A stretch of 64,000 bases of DNA from SFTJ01 sp045613305 (lineage in GTDB: Bacteria > Bacteroidota > Bacteroidia > Bacteroidales > Muribaculaceae), in contig JAZLAU010000001.1 of NCBI GenBank assembly GCA_045613305.1, positions 71,694-135,693 on the forward strand. The letters are read 5' to 3'. The notes beneath the pieces are model-generated. The model was not told the DNA's origin and made no database searches. It was given only the letters and a program-made list of their open reading frames with translations. Below, piece by piece: positions 9,305 to 18,658 of this stretch. The position numbers and the translations under genes were made by a program. The number at the start of each line of letters is the position of its first letter. Within the stretch, counting starts at the first letter, position 1.

Positions 9305-11107
9305 ATGATAGACAGCGTAAAACATAAAAAACGGGAGAATCTGTTGATGCGAGTGTTGAGGTGGCGCGAGGAGCACATCTCAGAATCACAGTGTGTGATT
9401 ATTCTGGCATTGCTCACGGGTATAACATCTGGATTAGCGGCTGTGTTGCTTAAATCGCTAATTGAACATATATCAATGTTGCTAACCTCGCGTTTGTCGT
9501 TAACAGAGGATAATTACTTGTATTTGATAACACCAATTATAGGTATTTTTATAGTTGGGGTTTATGTTCGATATGTAGTAAAGGACAATATATCGCACGG
9601 TGTTACACAAGTGCTCTATGCAATTTCGCAAAACAAGAGCAGATTGAAATTGCATAATGTTTACACTTCGGTTGTAGCCAGTTCGGTGACAATTGGCTTT
9701 GGCGGTTCGGTAGGAGCTGAAGGCCCGATAGTGTATACTGGTGCTGCAATAGGTTCGAACTTGGGTAGCGCCTTGAGATTGTCGCCCAAGACCCTGATGG
9801 TGCTCGTAGGTTGTGGTGCAGCAGCTGGTATAGCCGGCATATTCAAGGCTCCAATAGCAGGCGTGCTATTTACTGTAGAGGTGCTAATGCTCGACTTAAC
9901 AGCAGCATCGGTTATGCCACTTATTGTGGCCGCAGTGGCTGGTGCAACTGTTGCATATGTATATACTGGTTATAACGTTGAGTTTTTCTTTTCTCAAAGT
10001 GAGCCATTCTATGCATCGGGTATACCATATGTGATAATGCTTGGTTTATTCTGCGGCTTTGTATCGCTTTACTTTACCGGAGCAATGGGTGTAATGGAAC
10101 GAATTTTTAGTAAACTAAAAAATCCGTGGATAAAGTTTGCAATAGGTTCAATTATATTGAGTTTGTTGATTTATTTATTGCCTCCGCTATATGGTGAAGG
10201 TTATGGACCTATAAATATGCTGTTGAATGGTAATGTGTCGGAAATATTTGATAATAGTGCATTCTATGAGCATCGTAACGATGTGTTTTATATATGTGCA
10301 TTTATAGGAATGATAATAATAGCCAAAGTGTTTGCTACGAGTGCCACTAATGGAGGCGGCGGTGTGGGAGGAACGTTTGCACCATCGCTTTATGTTGGTT
10401 GCATGGCGGGATTCTTCTTCGCATATTTGGTTAATTCGTTAGGAATAATTGATATTACATTGTCGACAAAGAACTTTGCATTGGCAGGTATGGCCGGGGT
10501 GATGGCCGGCGTAATGCATGCTCCGCTGATGGCAATATTCTTAACTGCAGAAATGACTGGTGGTTATGAGTTGTTCTTGCCATTATTGATTGTTTCGGCT
10601 ATTTCATACGGTACTGTGAGAGTATTCTCAAGATATAGCATTTACACCAAGCGTTTGGCTTTGCGTGGCGAATTGCTAACACACGAGAAAGACAAGACCG
10701 TTTTGACATTGATGAAGATTGATAATGTGATTGAAAAAGACTTTATTGAAGTGCACCCCGAAATGAACTTAAAAGAAATGGTGCAAGTAATTTCGCAATC
10801 ACAGCGCAATTTGTTCCCGGTAACTGATAAGGATGGAATATTGATAGGTATAGTCCTCCTTGATGATATCAGAAATATTATGTTCCGCCCCGACTTGTAT
10901 AAGAAGATGTTTGTTAGTAAATTCATGTCAGTACCGTCGGCTAAGATTGAATTAGGTATGCCAATGGAACAAGTGATGAAGACGTTTGATAATACAAACG
11001 CGTGGAATTTGCCGGTTGTTGACAATGGTAAATATGTTGGCTTTGTGTCGAAGTCAAAGATTTTTAATTCATATAGAAGCGTATTGAAACAATATACTGA
11101 AGATTAA
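9305..11107 (+). CDS. ClC-family chloride channel/antiporter with CBS pair
   Basis: A 600-residue protein with a ClC membrane core (about residues 20-440) and a cytoplasmic CBS-domain pair (about 465-600). Core signatures are GSVGAEGP, which carries the gating glutamate position, and GGGGVGGTFAPSLYVG near residue 345. The gating Glu is present, which permits either H+/Cl- exchange or a gated channel; sequence reading does not decide between them. CBS pairs commonly bind adenine nucleotides and regulate transport. fmt starts 3 bp downstream. Confidence 0.93.
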   Translation: MIDSVKHKKRENLLMRVLRWREEHISESQCVIILALLTGITSGLAAVLLKSLIEHISMLLTSRLSLTEDNYLYLITPIIGIFIVGVYVRYVVKDNISHGVTQVLYAISQNKSRLKLHNVYTSVVASSVTIGFGGSVGAEGPIVYTGAAIGSNLGSALRLSPKTLMVLVGCGAAAGIAGIFKAPIAGVLFTVEVLMLDLTAASVMPLIVAAVAGATVAYVYTGYNVEFFFSQSEPFYASGIPYVIMLGLFCGFVSLYFTGAMGVMERIFSKLKNPWIKFAIGSIILSLLIYLLPPLYGEGYGPINMLLNGNVSEIFDNSAFYEHRNDVFYICAFIGMIIIAKVFATSATNGGGGVGGTFAPSLYVGCMAGFFFAYLVNSLGIIDITLSTKNFALAGMAGVMAGVMHAPLMAIFLTAEMTGGYELFLPLLIVSAISYGTVRVFSRYSIYTKRLALRGELLTHEKDKTVLTLMKIDNVIEKDFIEVHPEMNLKEMVQVISQSQRNLFPVTDKDGILIGIVLLDDIRNIMFRPDLYKKMFVSKFMSVPSAKIELGMPMEQVMKTFDNTNAWNLPVVDNGKYVGFVSKSKIFNSYRSVLKQYTED

Positions 11108-11109
11108 CA

Positions 11110-12072
11110 ATGGAAAAAAACGATTTAAGAATAGTATTTTTAGGAACACCAGACTTTGCTGTTGAAAGTTTACGTCGTCTTGTAGAAGGTGGATATAATA
11201 TTGTAGGCGTAATAACTATGCCAGATAAAATAGCGGGTAGAGGACATAAGATGTTTCAGTCGCCAGTAAAAGAATATGCAGTGGCGCATGGATTGGAATT
11301 GCTTCAACCTGTAAGTCTTAAAGACCCAGAGTTTGTGGAGGAATTAAGGTCGCTAAATGCCGATTTGCAGATTGTTATCGCATTCAGAATGTTGCCAGAA
11401 GTGGTGTGGAATATGCCAAAATATGGTACGTTTAATTTGCATGCATCGTTGTTGCCAAAATATAGAGGGGCGGCTCCTATTAACTGGGCTGTTATGAATG
11501 GCGATACTGAAACGGGTGTTACTACATTCTTCTTGAAGCATGAAATTGACACAGGCGATGTGATTCAGCAAGAAAAAATAGGTATCTCAAGAACCGATAA
11601 TGTGGGTGTTATTCACGATAAGTTGATGATGCTTGGCGCTAAGATGGTTATTGAAACTGTGGACGCTATTCTCGACGGAAGTGTGTCGCCAATTCCACAA
11701 GATGAATTGTGTAATCAAGGAATTGAGGCAACACCTGCACCAAAGATTTTTAAAGAAACTTGTAAAATTGATTGGTCTAGACCATCGGAAGAAATATATA
11801 ATCACATAAGAGGCTTGTCGCCATATCCGGCAGCATGGACCGATATCACTAACGGCAGCGAAGAATATAGCATTAAAATATTTGAAACTTCAGAGCCGTT
11901 AGTTAATAAGAAATTAGCGACGGGACATTTAGAATTTGATTCAAAGCATTTGTATGTGGGATGCGGAGATGGTGCAATTGAGATATTGTCGATGCAACTG
12001 TCGGGCAAAAAGCGAATGGCGCCTTCTGATTTTATGAGAGGCTTTGATTTAAGCGGATTTGCATGTAAATAA
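11110..12072 (+). CDS. fmt: Methionyl-tRNA formyltransferase
   Basis: A 320-residue protein with the formyltransferase N-terminal fold (FLGTPDFAVESL) and the catalytic region HASLLPKYRGAAPINWA. The downstream HEIDTGD carries the conserved aspartate. A C-terminal OB-like domain starts near residue 205. It formylates Met-tRNAi using 10-formyl-tetrahydrofolate to make the initiator tRNA. Length is normal. It closes the + strand run and is followed by a strong inverted repeat. Confidence 0.97.
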   Translation: MEKNDLRIVFLGTPDFAVESLRRLVEGGYNIVGVITMPDKIAGRGHKMFQSPVKEYAVAHGLELLQPVSLKDPEFVEELRSLNADLQIVIAFRMLPEVVWNMPKYGTFNLHASLLPKYRGAAPINWAVMNGDTETGVTTFFLKHEIDTGDVIQQEKIGISRTDNVGVIHDKLMMLGAKMVIETVDAILDGSVSPIPQDELCNQGIEATPAPKIFKETCKIDWSRPSEEIYNHIRGLSPYPAAWTDITNGSEEYSIKIFETSEPLVNKKLATGHLEFDSKHLYVGCGDGAIEILSMQLSGKKRMAPSDFMRGFDLSGFACK

Positions 12073-12096
12073 TAGAAACATAAAGGTTTTTAATAG

Positions 12097-12138
12097 AAGT
12101 GAGCCCCTAAGGAGTTTTATAACTTTAGGGGCTCACTT
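12097..12138. terminator. Convergent-gene terminator hairpin
   Basis: A 14-bp perfect stem (12097-12110 with 12125-12138) with an inner agtt/aact pair. It lies between fmt (+) and the glycosyltransferase (-), so it could stop transcription from both sides. T-runs are short on both strands. Confidence 0.75.
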
Positions 12139-12190
12139 TATGTGTAAGAAACACAATTTTTCGGCATTGTGAAAATAAGGTCTCTTCGTG

Positions 12191-13150
12191 TTATTTGTCT
12201 GTATCAGTTTCTTTTTCAATAAAGTAACGTGGACGATTTTTCACTTCTTGATATATTCGTCCTATATATTCGCCTATTATGCCGAGGCAAGTGAGTATGG
12301 CTCCACCAATAAACCATAGCGAAAGCATCAAAGATGTCCATCCCTCAATTACGCTATCGGTAATGTAACGGTAAAGACCGTAGCAGATTAAAGAAGCCGA
12401 CACGAACATGAATAAAATGCCGAGCGTAGTGATAAATCGCAGCGGTTTTGTAGAAAATGACGTAATGCCGTCAAAGGCAAAGTTTATCATTTTCGACACA
12501 GGGTATTTAGACTTACCAGCCACTCTTTCCTTGCGATTGTAATAAACGCATTTGTAAGGAAAACCTATGTTTTTTACCATGCCACGTAAGAAAATGTTTC
12601 TTTCGGGGAATGCCATAAGTGCATTTAGGGCTTTACGGCTCATTAGTCTGAAGTCGCCGTGGTTGTAAATTATTTCGCCATCAAGAGAGTCCATGAGGCG
12701 ATAGAATGAGCGTGCCGATAAATGTTTGAAAAACGAATCGTGCTTTCTTTCTTTGCGAACGCCAAACACGATGTCGTTGCCTTCGTGATATGCTTCAAGC
12801 ATTTGGTCGAACACCTCAATGTCGTCTTGCAAATCGGCATCAATGCTTATGGTAGCATCAAAATTCATTTGTGATGCTTTTTCTAAACCCGCCCAAAGTG
12901 CATTTTGGTGGCCTACGTTGTGCGATAGTTTTAGACCTAAAACAAGACTGTTGGTTAAGGAGTTTTGCTCTATTATATGCCACGTGTTGTCGGTACTGCC
13001 ATCATCTACAAAAATCAGTAACCCGTTTTCTATAATGCCTAATCGTGTCAGGCGAAGTATGGAGCAAGTGAGTCGCTCAATGGTGATGGGCAACACTTCT
13101 TGCTCGTTAAAGCATGGAATTACAATTGCGAGTTTTGTGCTTTTTGACAT
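12191..13150 (-). CDS. GT2 family glycosyltransferase (GtrB/DPM1-like) with two C-terminal helices
   Basis: A 319-residue protein. The GT-A fold opens with IVIPCFNEQEVLP near residue 9 and has the metal-binding DAD in SIDADLQDD near residue 102. Two hydrophobic helices at roughly 235-258 and 270-293 place the active domain on the inner face of the membrane. This architecture is that of polyprenyl-phosphate glycosyltransferases such as GtrB and ArnC, which load a sugar onto undecaprenyl phosphate. Acceptor and sugar are not deducible here. It stands alone between convergent fmt and divergent hydrolase genes. Confidence 0.88.
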   Translation of the reverse strand: MSKSTKLAIVIPCFNEQEVLPITIERLTCSILRLTRLGIIENGLLIFVDDGSTDNTWHIIEQNSLTNSLVLGLKLSHNVGHQNALWAGLEKASQMNFDATISIDADLQDDIEVFDQMLEAYHEGNDIVFGVRKERKHDSFFKHLSARSFYRLMDSLDGEIIYNHGDFRLMSRKALNALMAFPERNIFLRGMVKNIGFPYKCVYYNRKERVAGKSKYPVSKMINFAFDGITSFSTKPLRFITTLGILFMFVSASLICYGLYRYITDSVIEGWTSLMLSLWFIGGAILTCLGIIGEYIGRIYQEVKNRPRYFIEKETDTDK

Positions 13151-13308
13151 GGGAATAGCATATGTTGTTCACGCAAATTTAATCATTTTAATTCTATAGA
13201 AAGAATAAAAACGAAAGATACTACAAAATAAGTTGATTTTTAACTTGGCAGTGAGGTGTAATGATGTGATTTTATACAATAATTTGATGGAAAATTTTGG
13301 CGAATGCA

Positions 13309-13340
13309 TTTTCATTATAGACAACAATTAGTTAATTTTG
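13309..13340 (+). promoter_or_regulatory. Candidate Bacteroidetes promoter for the hydrolase-MurF-ddl operon
   Basis: TAATTTTG at 13333-13340 fits the Bacteroidetes -7 consensus TAnnTTTG. TTTT at 13309-13312 lies 20 bases upstream in the place of the -33 TTTG. The expected start would give a leader of about 65 bases. Such boxes also occur by chance in AT-rich DNA. Confidence 0.4.
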
Positions 13341-13410
13341 TAGGTTAATAAACGAAAAAATAACAAGCGCGTCTTGAACCGTGTAAGTGCTTGCTACTTA
13401 ATAGGATAAT

Positions 13411-14196
13411 ATGAAGAATTATATAAACATTAAGGGCGTGAATTTTTGCTATAATGTAGAAGGCGAAGGCAACCCCATAATTTTAATGCATGGATGGGGA
13501 TGCAATCACACAACATTGAAAAGCATAGAACAAACCCTTTCGCCATATATGAAAGTGTACAATGTGGACTTTCCTGGATTTGGTGAGAGCACTGAACCTG
13601 ACAGTGTTTGGGGAGTAGAAGAATACACTCAATTGATTGAAGAATTAGTTAAACTCGAAGGATTGGAATCGCCAGTGTTGTTGGGCCATTCTTTTGGGGG
13701 AAGAGTTGGATTGTTATACTCGTCGCGAAATGTGGTTAACAAACTTATCTTGACCGATGCTGCAGGCGTGAAACCCAAAAGGGGATTGAAGTACTACTAT
13801 AAAGTGTACTCCTTTAAGATGATGAAGCGAGTAGTGCTTGCGCTGTATGGCAAAGAAAAAGGTGAAGCGAAGTTAAATGAAATTCGTTCAAAAAAAGGCT
13901 CGAGCGACTATAACAACTCTACTCCAAAGATGCGAGCAATATTGAGTAAGGTGGTAAATGAGGATTTGAAGCATGTAATGCCAAACATTAAGTGTCCTAC
14001 ATTGTTAATTTGGGGAGAGAACGATACGGCAACTCCACTAAGTGACGCAAAGACAATGGAAAAACTAATCCCTGATGCGGGTTTGGTTTCATTTCCAAAT
14101 GCTGGCCACTATAGTTTCTTGGATAACCCATATCAGTATCAAGCAGTGATAAAGAGTTTTTTGAATAAAGAAATTGAAAATAGTTCAAAGAAATAA
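13411..14196 (+). CDS. Alpha/beta hydrolase
   Basis: A 261-residue alpha/beta-hydrolase-fold protein without a signal peptide. The oxyanion-hole segment is HGWG (27-30), the nucleophile elbow GHSFGG has Ser94, a candidate acid residue is in WGENDTATP, and the catalytic His is in NAGHYSFLDNP near residue 230. The triad is complete, so it should be an active esterase, lipase or C-C hydrolase; the substrate is unknown. It is followed 3 bp later by the MurF-like gene and then ddl. Co-transcription suggests a link to the cell envelope, but this is only inference. Confidence 0.85.
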   Translation: MKNYINIKGVNFCYNVEGEGNPIILMHGWGCNHTTLKSIEQTLSPYMKVYNVDFPGFGESTEPDSVWGVEEYTQLIEELVKLEGLESPVLLGHSFGGRVGLLYSSRNVVNKLILTDAAGVKPKRGLKYYYKVYSFKMMKRVVLALYGKEKGEAKLNEIRSKKGSSDYNNSTPKMRAILSKVVNEDLKHVMPNIKCPTLLIWGENDTATPLSDAKTMEKLIPDAGLVSFPNAGHYSFLDNPYQYQAVIKSFLNKEIENSSKK

Positions 14197-14199
14197 TAC

Positions 14200-15774
14200 A
14201 TGGAATTGACAATTGTTGCTAACATAATATTTGTTGCATCGGCTATATTTGGAATTGCAGTCATGCTAAGGCACGACATGCAGATGATGCAACAGAACTC
14301 ATATCGTAATGAGCGTTACCTAAAATGGTTTAAGCAAAACAAAGAAGCACTCGACTCGTCACGCTTATCGGCGATTATAGTGGGCGTAATTGCGTTGTTT
14401 TCTAATGCGTGGTATGTGTTGTTGGTTGCGTCGTTAGTGCTTATACTTGGCGCTGTGGCTGAATTGAAAAAGAAATTTAAGAAACCTCTTGTTTTCACAA
14501 AACGAGTGGCGAGATTTTATTTCACAGAATTGATTATGGTGCTGGCTATATTGAGCATTATAGGTGCTCTTGCTGGCAGCATGGCAATTATAGGTGCAGC
14601 GGGTGCATTAGTTGTGGGCTTGTCATATGTTTTCACGTTATCAGTAAATTGGTTGCTGAAACCTGTAGAAAAGCATATTAATGACGGCTTTGTGAAAGAT
14701 GCAAAACGTATGCTTTCTCAAATGCCAAATATGACAATAGTGGGTATAACCGGCAGTTACGGAAAAACAAGCACCAAGCATTATTTGAATCGCATTTTAA
14801 GTGAAAAATATTCGGTGTTGATGACACCGGGCAGTTACAACACCCCAATGGGAGTTGTGCGTACGGTGCGAGAAATGATGCAACCCTATAACGACTTGTT
14901 CATTGTTGAAATGGGTGCGAAGAATGTTGGAGACATTAAGGAAATATGCGATATAGTAAACCCGCAGTTGGGTATAGTGACAGCAGTAGGTGCTCAACAT
15001 TTGGAATCGTTTAAATCGATTGAAAATGTTCAACGTACAAAATTTGAACTTGTTGATGCTTTGCCAAGTGATGGCTTTGCTGTAGTAAATAATGATTTCC
15101 CATATGTTGCAAATAGAGAAGTTGACAATGTGGAATGTGTGAGATACAGCGTAGGCGAAGAGAACAATGGCACATATAGAGCAGTAAACATAAGATATAG
15201 TTCAAGCGGCACGTCGTTCACAATAGAAGGTGCAGGAAAGAGTATTGACTTGACCACAAAACTGGTGGGAGAGTGCAACATAAGCAACTTGATGGCAGCA
15301 GTGATTATAGCCATCAAACTTGAAGTGCCAGAGCAGAAAATTAAGTATGCCGTTAGCAAAATAGAGCAAGTGGAGCATCGCTTGAATGTGAAACGTACGG
15401 CATCGGGTATAACTATCATAGATGATGCATTCAATAGTAATCCCGACGGGTCGCGAATGGCACTTGATGTGCTTGCAGGAATGACAAGCGGAAAACGCAT
15501 AGTTATAACTCCGGGTATGATAGAACTTGGAGAAAAACAAGCATATTACAATGAATTGTTTGGCGAGCATATTGCAGAAACATGTGATGTGGCAATTATC
15601 GTGGGCCAATATAATAGAGAATCGATAGTGAAGGGTATGAAAAATAAAGGCATGACCGATGAAAAAATCAGATTGGCTAATTCGTTTGCAGAGGCTCAGC
15701 AAATGATGCTTGGTTTTGCAAAATCGGGCGATATTGTGCTTTATGAAAATGACCTTCCTGATACATTTAAATAG
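14200..15774 (+). CDS. Membrane-anchored MurF-like Mur ligase
   Basis: A 524-residue Mur ligase, longer than ordinary MurF (about 430-450). Hydrophobic helices occupy roughly residues 5-23, 57-87 and 107-150. The ligase part follows, with P-loop GITGSYGKTST at 182-192, an EMGAKNVGDI segment, a QHLESF segment and a C-domain HRLNVKR...IDDAFNSNPDG region resembling MurF. MurF adds D-Ala-D-Ala to UDP-MurNAc-tripeptide, and the next gene is ddl, which makes D-Ala-D-Ala. A canonical murF could lie in a dcw cluster elsewhere, in which case this would be a paralogue. The C-terminus ends early, soon after GDIVLYEND. The exact substrate is uncertain. Confidence 0.75.
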   Translation: MELTIVANIIFVASAIFGIAVMLRHDMQMMQQNSYRNERYLKWFKQNKEALDSSRLSAIIVGVIALFSNAWYVLLVASLVLILGAVAELKKKFKKPLVFTKRVARFYFTELIMVLAILSIIGALAGSMAIIGAAGALVVGLSYVFTLSVNWLLKPVEKHINDGFVKDAKRMLSQMPNMTIVGITGSYGKTSTKHYLNRILSEKYSVLMTPGSYNTPMGVVRTVREMMQPYNDLFIVEMGAKNVGDIKEICDIVNPQLGIVTAVGAQHLESFKSIENVQRTKFELVDALPSDGFAVVNNDFPYVANREVDNVECVRYSVGEENNGTYRAVNIRYSSSGTSFTIEGAGKSIDLTTKLVGECNISNLMAAVIIAIKLEVPEQKIKYAVSKIEQVEHRLNVKRTASGITIIDDAFNSNPDGSRMALDVLAGMTSGKRIVITPGMIELGEKQAYYNELFGEHIAETCDVAIIVGQYNRESIVKGMKNKGMTDEKIRLANSFAEAQQMMLGFAKSGDIVLYENDLPDTFK

Positions 15775-15803
15775 AATAAACTATATTAATTAAAATAATA
15801 AAG

Positions 15804-17021
15804 ATGAAAACTAACATTGGTGTTTTTTTCGGTGGCCGAAGCACAGAGCACGAAATTTCGGTAATTTCGGCGTCACAAGCCATGGCTGCAATTAACCGTG
15901 ATAAATATGACGTAACTCCGATTTATATATCAAAACAAGGCAAGTGGTATACTGGTGAATTGTTGTTTGATGTAAAGAATTATCGTGATATTAAGACATT
16001 GCTTGCACAATGTCAGGAAGTTTACATGCGACCAATCTATGACGATTATAACCTGTATAAAACTAAGAAACCGTTGTTCGGAAGTGAAGTGTATGCTAAA
16101 CTTGATGTGGTTATACCAGTGCTTCATGGCTCGAACGTGGAAGATGGTATCTTTGAAGGTGTGTTGCAAACTATAGGCATTCCTTATGCAGGATGTGATG
16201 TTTTGGCAAGCGCAAATGGCATGGATAAGATTACCATGAAGATGATATTGCAAGCATGCAATATTCCTGTGGTTGATTATGTGTGGTTTACCGACAAACA
16301 ATGGTTTGCTCAACGAGATGAGTTGATTGCAAGCATTGAGGAAAAGTTGAATTATCCGGTAATCGTAAAACCTGCAAATTTAGGTTCATCGGTGGGAATT
16401 GGTTGCGCTCACAACAGAGAAGAGCTGATTGAAAAGGTTGACAATGCAGAGCAATATTCTTCGCGCATCATAGTGGAATATATGGTAAAAGAGTTGCAAG
16501 AAATTAATTGTTCGGTGCTTGGCGATTGTGATGACTATCAGACTTCAGTATTGGAACAACCATTAACATCACAAGATATTTTGACATATACTGATAAGTA
16601 TATGGGCGGCACTAAAGGCGCGCAGGGGATGGCTGCATCAGCAAAGAAATTCCCTGCAGACTTGCCTGAAGTGGAAACTAAGAGAATTCAATTCTTGGCA
16701 GGTGAAACATTCCGTGTGTTGTCGTGTCATGGCGTAAGTAGAGTGGACGTGATGATTGAGGGCGCAAGTGCTCCTGACGAAACAGGATGTAGAAAGATAT
16801 ATGTTAACGAAATCAATACTATACCGGGGTCATTGTCGTTCTACCTGTGGGAAGGTTCGGGCATACGATTTGATCAGGAAATGGATAAACTTGTGCAACT
16901 TGCTATTAAGAGAAAGAGAGAGCAAGGCATGAAGACTGTAAGTTACGACCAAAACATTTTTAGCCTTGGCGGCGGAGGCACTAAAGGCGCAAAAGGAACA
17001 AAGTGTGGCGGAGTAAAATAA
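15804..17021 (+). CDS. ddl: D-alanine--D-alanine ligase
   Basis: A 405-residue ATP-grasp ligase. The N-domain opens with GVFFGGRSTEHEIS, and the ATP-grasp part has VKPANLGSSVGIG and the Mg-binding NEINTIPGS. The omega-loop segment YTDKYMGG keeps the Lys-Tyr arrangement seen in D-Ala-specific Ddl enzymes rather than the His of VanA, so D-Ala-D-Ala is the expected product. The protein is longer than the usual 310-370 residues. It ends in a Gly/Lys-rich tail (about residues 385-405, with GGGG and two KGTK/KGAK motifs) of unknown role. It closes the operon before a strong hairpin. Confidence 0.94.
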   Translation: MKTNIGVFFGGRSTEHEISVISASQAMAAINRDKYDVTPIYISKQGKWYTGELLFDVKNYRDIKTLLAQCQEVYMRPIYDDYNLYKTKKPLFGSEVYAKLDVVIPVLHGSNVEDGIFEGVLQTIGIPYAGCDVLASANGMDKITMKMILQACNIPVVDYVWFTDKQWFAQRDELIASIEEKLNYPVIVKPANLGSSVGIGCAHNREELIEKVDNAEQYSSRIIVEYMVKELQEINCSVLGDCDDYQTSVLEQPLTSQDILTYTDKYMGGTKGAQGMAASAKKFPADLPEVETKRIQFLAGETFRVLSCHGVSRVDVMIEGASAPDETGCRKIYVNEINTIPGSLSFYLWEGSGIRFDQEMDKLVQLAIKRKREQGMKTVSYDQNIFSLGGGGTKGAKGTKCGGVK

Positions 17022-17051
17022 AAAATAACAAAATAGTTGATGTTATATAAA

Positions 17052-17086
17052 GAAAACGGGTGCTGACAATGTCAGCGCCCGTTTTC
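17052..17086. terminator. Convergent-gene terminator hairpin
   Basis: A 16-bp stem (17052-17067 with 17071-17086, one G-T wobble) with a three-base loop, followed by ACTTTT on the + strand. It lies between ddl (+) and the HsdR_N-type gene (-) and could serve both. Confidence 0.85.
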
Positions 17087-17090
17087 ACTT

Positions 17091-17537
17091 TTATAAGGTG
17101 TCGTAATTTGGAATGTCAGGGAGGAAAGTATAACCTTTATTTTCGTAATCTATTAGGCAACAATAGTGCTGAAGTCCGTTTGAAACAATAAGATATTTTG
17201 CCTGAAGTTCCATGTTATAGCGCACTATTTGGTCAAATACTTTTTGTGTTATTTCGATGTTTGGCGCTTTATATTCTATAATCATCAGATTGTTTCCTTC
17301 ATAGTCGGCAACTAATGTGTCGCATCTGCGCTTTATGCCATTTTGAGTTAGCGAAATTTCATTCCCCATAAGTGCTTTAGGATAGTGCTTGTGATTGATA
17401 AGAAAGGCCACAAAGTTTTGCCTTACCCATTCCTCTGGAGTTAATGAAACAAATTTGTCGCGAAGGATGTCGAAAATTGTTAATCCTTGTGGCGTGTTTT
17501 TTATTTTAAATTGGTGTTCGGGCAGATTAAGTTGCAT
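17091..17537 (-). CDS. Orphan HsdR_N-type PD-(D/E)XK nuclease-like protein
   Basis: A 148-residue protein resembling only the N-terminal nuclease domain of type I restriction HsdR subunits. The core D...E-x-K is visible as CDTLVADYEG followed by IIEYKAP, so the metal-binding residues are intact. There is no helicase domain, and no hsdS or hsdM gene nearby, so this is not a restriction system. It is transcribed divergently from holA with a 74-bp gap. The same pairing occurs, to my recollection, in other Bacteroidetes, suggesting a conserved DNA-metabolism role. The function is unknown. Confidence 0.75.
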   Translation of the reverse strand: MQLNLPEHQFKIKNTPQGLTIFDILRDKFVSLTPEEWVRQNFVAFLINHKHYPKALMGNEISLTQNGIKRRCDTLVADYEGNNLMIIEYKAPNIEITQKVFDQIVRYNMELQAKYLIVSNGLQHYCCLIDYENKGYTFLPDIPNYDTL

Positions 17538-17611
17538 TGAATTTATTAAATTTGCAATATATTTAAATTATCTATGTAAAGGTAGTGAAAAATTAATCAA
17601 ACGGATAAAAA

Positions 17612-18652
17612 ATGGCTGTAAAAAAAGAAGTGGTAAGTTATCTGAGTTTGTTAAACGAAATAAAGAACAAACAATTTCGCCCTATCTATGTGTTAGAGGG
17701 TGAAGAGTCGTATTATATAGATAGCCTAACGGATAAAATTATTGACACAGCTCTTGATGAAGACGAAAAAGATTTTAATCTCACTATATGTTACGGGGTA
17801 GATGCCAATGTGAAAGAACTCATAGGAGCATGTAAGCGATTTCCATTAATGTCGGAGCGTCAGGTGGTGGTTCTTAAAGAAGCTCAAAATTTGCGTTCGA
17901 ATGGCGAAAATGGCCTTGACCTCTTTAAGTTTTATGCTCAAAATCCGTTGAAGAGCACAGTGTTGGTTATCTGCAATAAGGGAGGAAAGACAAAGGCTCC
18001 AGAGTTTTTGAAAGAACTTGCTGCAAGTGGAAATGGGGTGGTCTTTGAATCTAAAAAAGAGAACGAGCGCTCTATAATGGACATTATAGTGAACTATGTT
18101 GGCAGCAAGAATTGTTCAATCGATGCAAAATCGGCGTCGATGTTAAGAGATTTCGTTGGCACAGATTTGTCGCGTTTGTTTGGCGAAGTTGATAAGTTGT
18201 GCATTCTGGTGGGCGAAGAAAGGCAGATTACACCGGAGATGATAGAAAAAAACATTGGCATAAGTAAAGATTATAATATATTTGAGTTTGAAGATGCTCT
18301 GATGACCCGAAATCAGGAGAAGGCATTTAAGATAATCAATTACTTTGAGAAAAATCAGAAAAATAATCCAGTTCAAGCAGTCATACCGTTTATTTTTGGC
18401 GTATTTGTAAACCTGTTATTGGTAAAGACGGCTCGAGATACGTCACCGGCTGGAATAATGGACCGTTTGGGCACTAAAAGTTCTTGGCGAGCACAAAAGT
18501 TTGTTACGGCAGCATCAAAATATACAAAATTGGCATGTGTAGAAATAATTAGTGCCATACGTAAACTCGATGCTCAAAGCAAAGGCATAGGTTCGCGCCA
18601 GGATGGTTTTGCGCTATTAAGAGATTTGGTGTTTAGGATTATGACATCATAA
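17612..18652 (+). CDS. holA: DNA polymerase III subunit delta
   Basis: A 346-residue HolA-family clamp-loader wrench. The N-terminal domain carries FRPIYVLEGEESYYID in place of the P-loop, then the family-typical KRFPLMSERQVVVLKEAQ and a SRLFGEVDKL segment. The delta subunit opens the beta clamp in the replisome. The sequence is divergent as usual for Bacteroidetes but length and order of motifs fit. The start ATG is preceded by an A-rich leader. The companion delta-prime gene is elsewhere in the window (58896-60029). Confidence 0.9.
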   Translation: MAVKKEVVSYLSLLNEIKNKQFRPIYVLEGEESYYIDSLTDKIIDTALDEDEKDFNLTICYGVDANVKELIGACKRFPLMSERQVVVLKEAQNLRSNGENGLDLFKFYAQNPLKSTVLVICNKGGKTKAPEFLKELAASGNGVVFESKKENERSIMDIIVNYVGSKNCSIDAKSASMLRDFVGTDLSRLFGEVDKLCILVGEERQITPEMIEKNIGISKDYNIFEFEDALMTRNQEKAFKIINYFEKNQKNNPVQAVIPFIFGVFVNLLLVKTARDTSPAGIMDRLGTKSSWRAQKFVTAASKYTKLACVEIISAIRKLDAQSKGIGSRQDGFALLRDLVFRIMTS

Positions 18653-18658
18653 AAGAAG

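Noticed and set aside
17091..17537. Remnant type I restriction system
   Set aside because: No specificity or methylase gene, and no helicase part is present; the short gene is complete with start and stop and is paired with holA.
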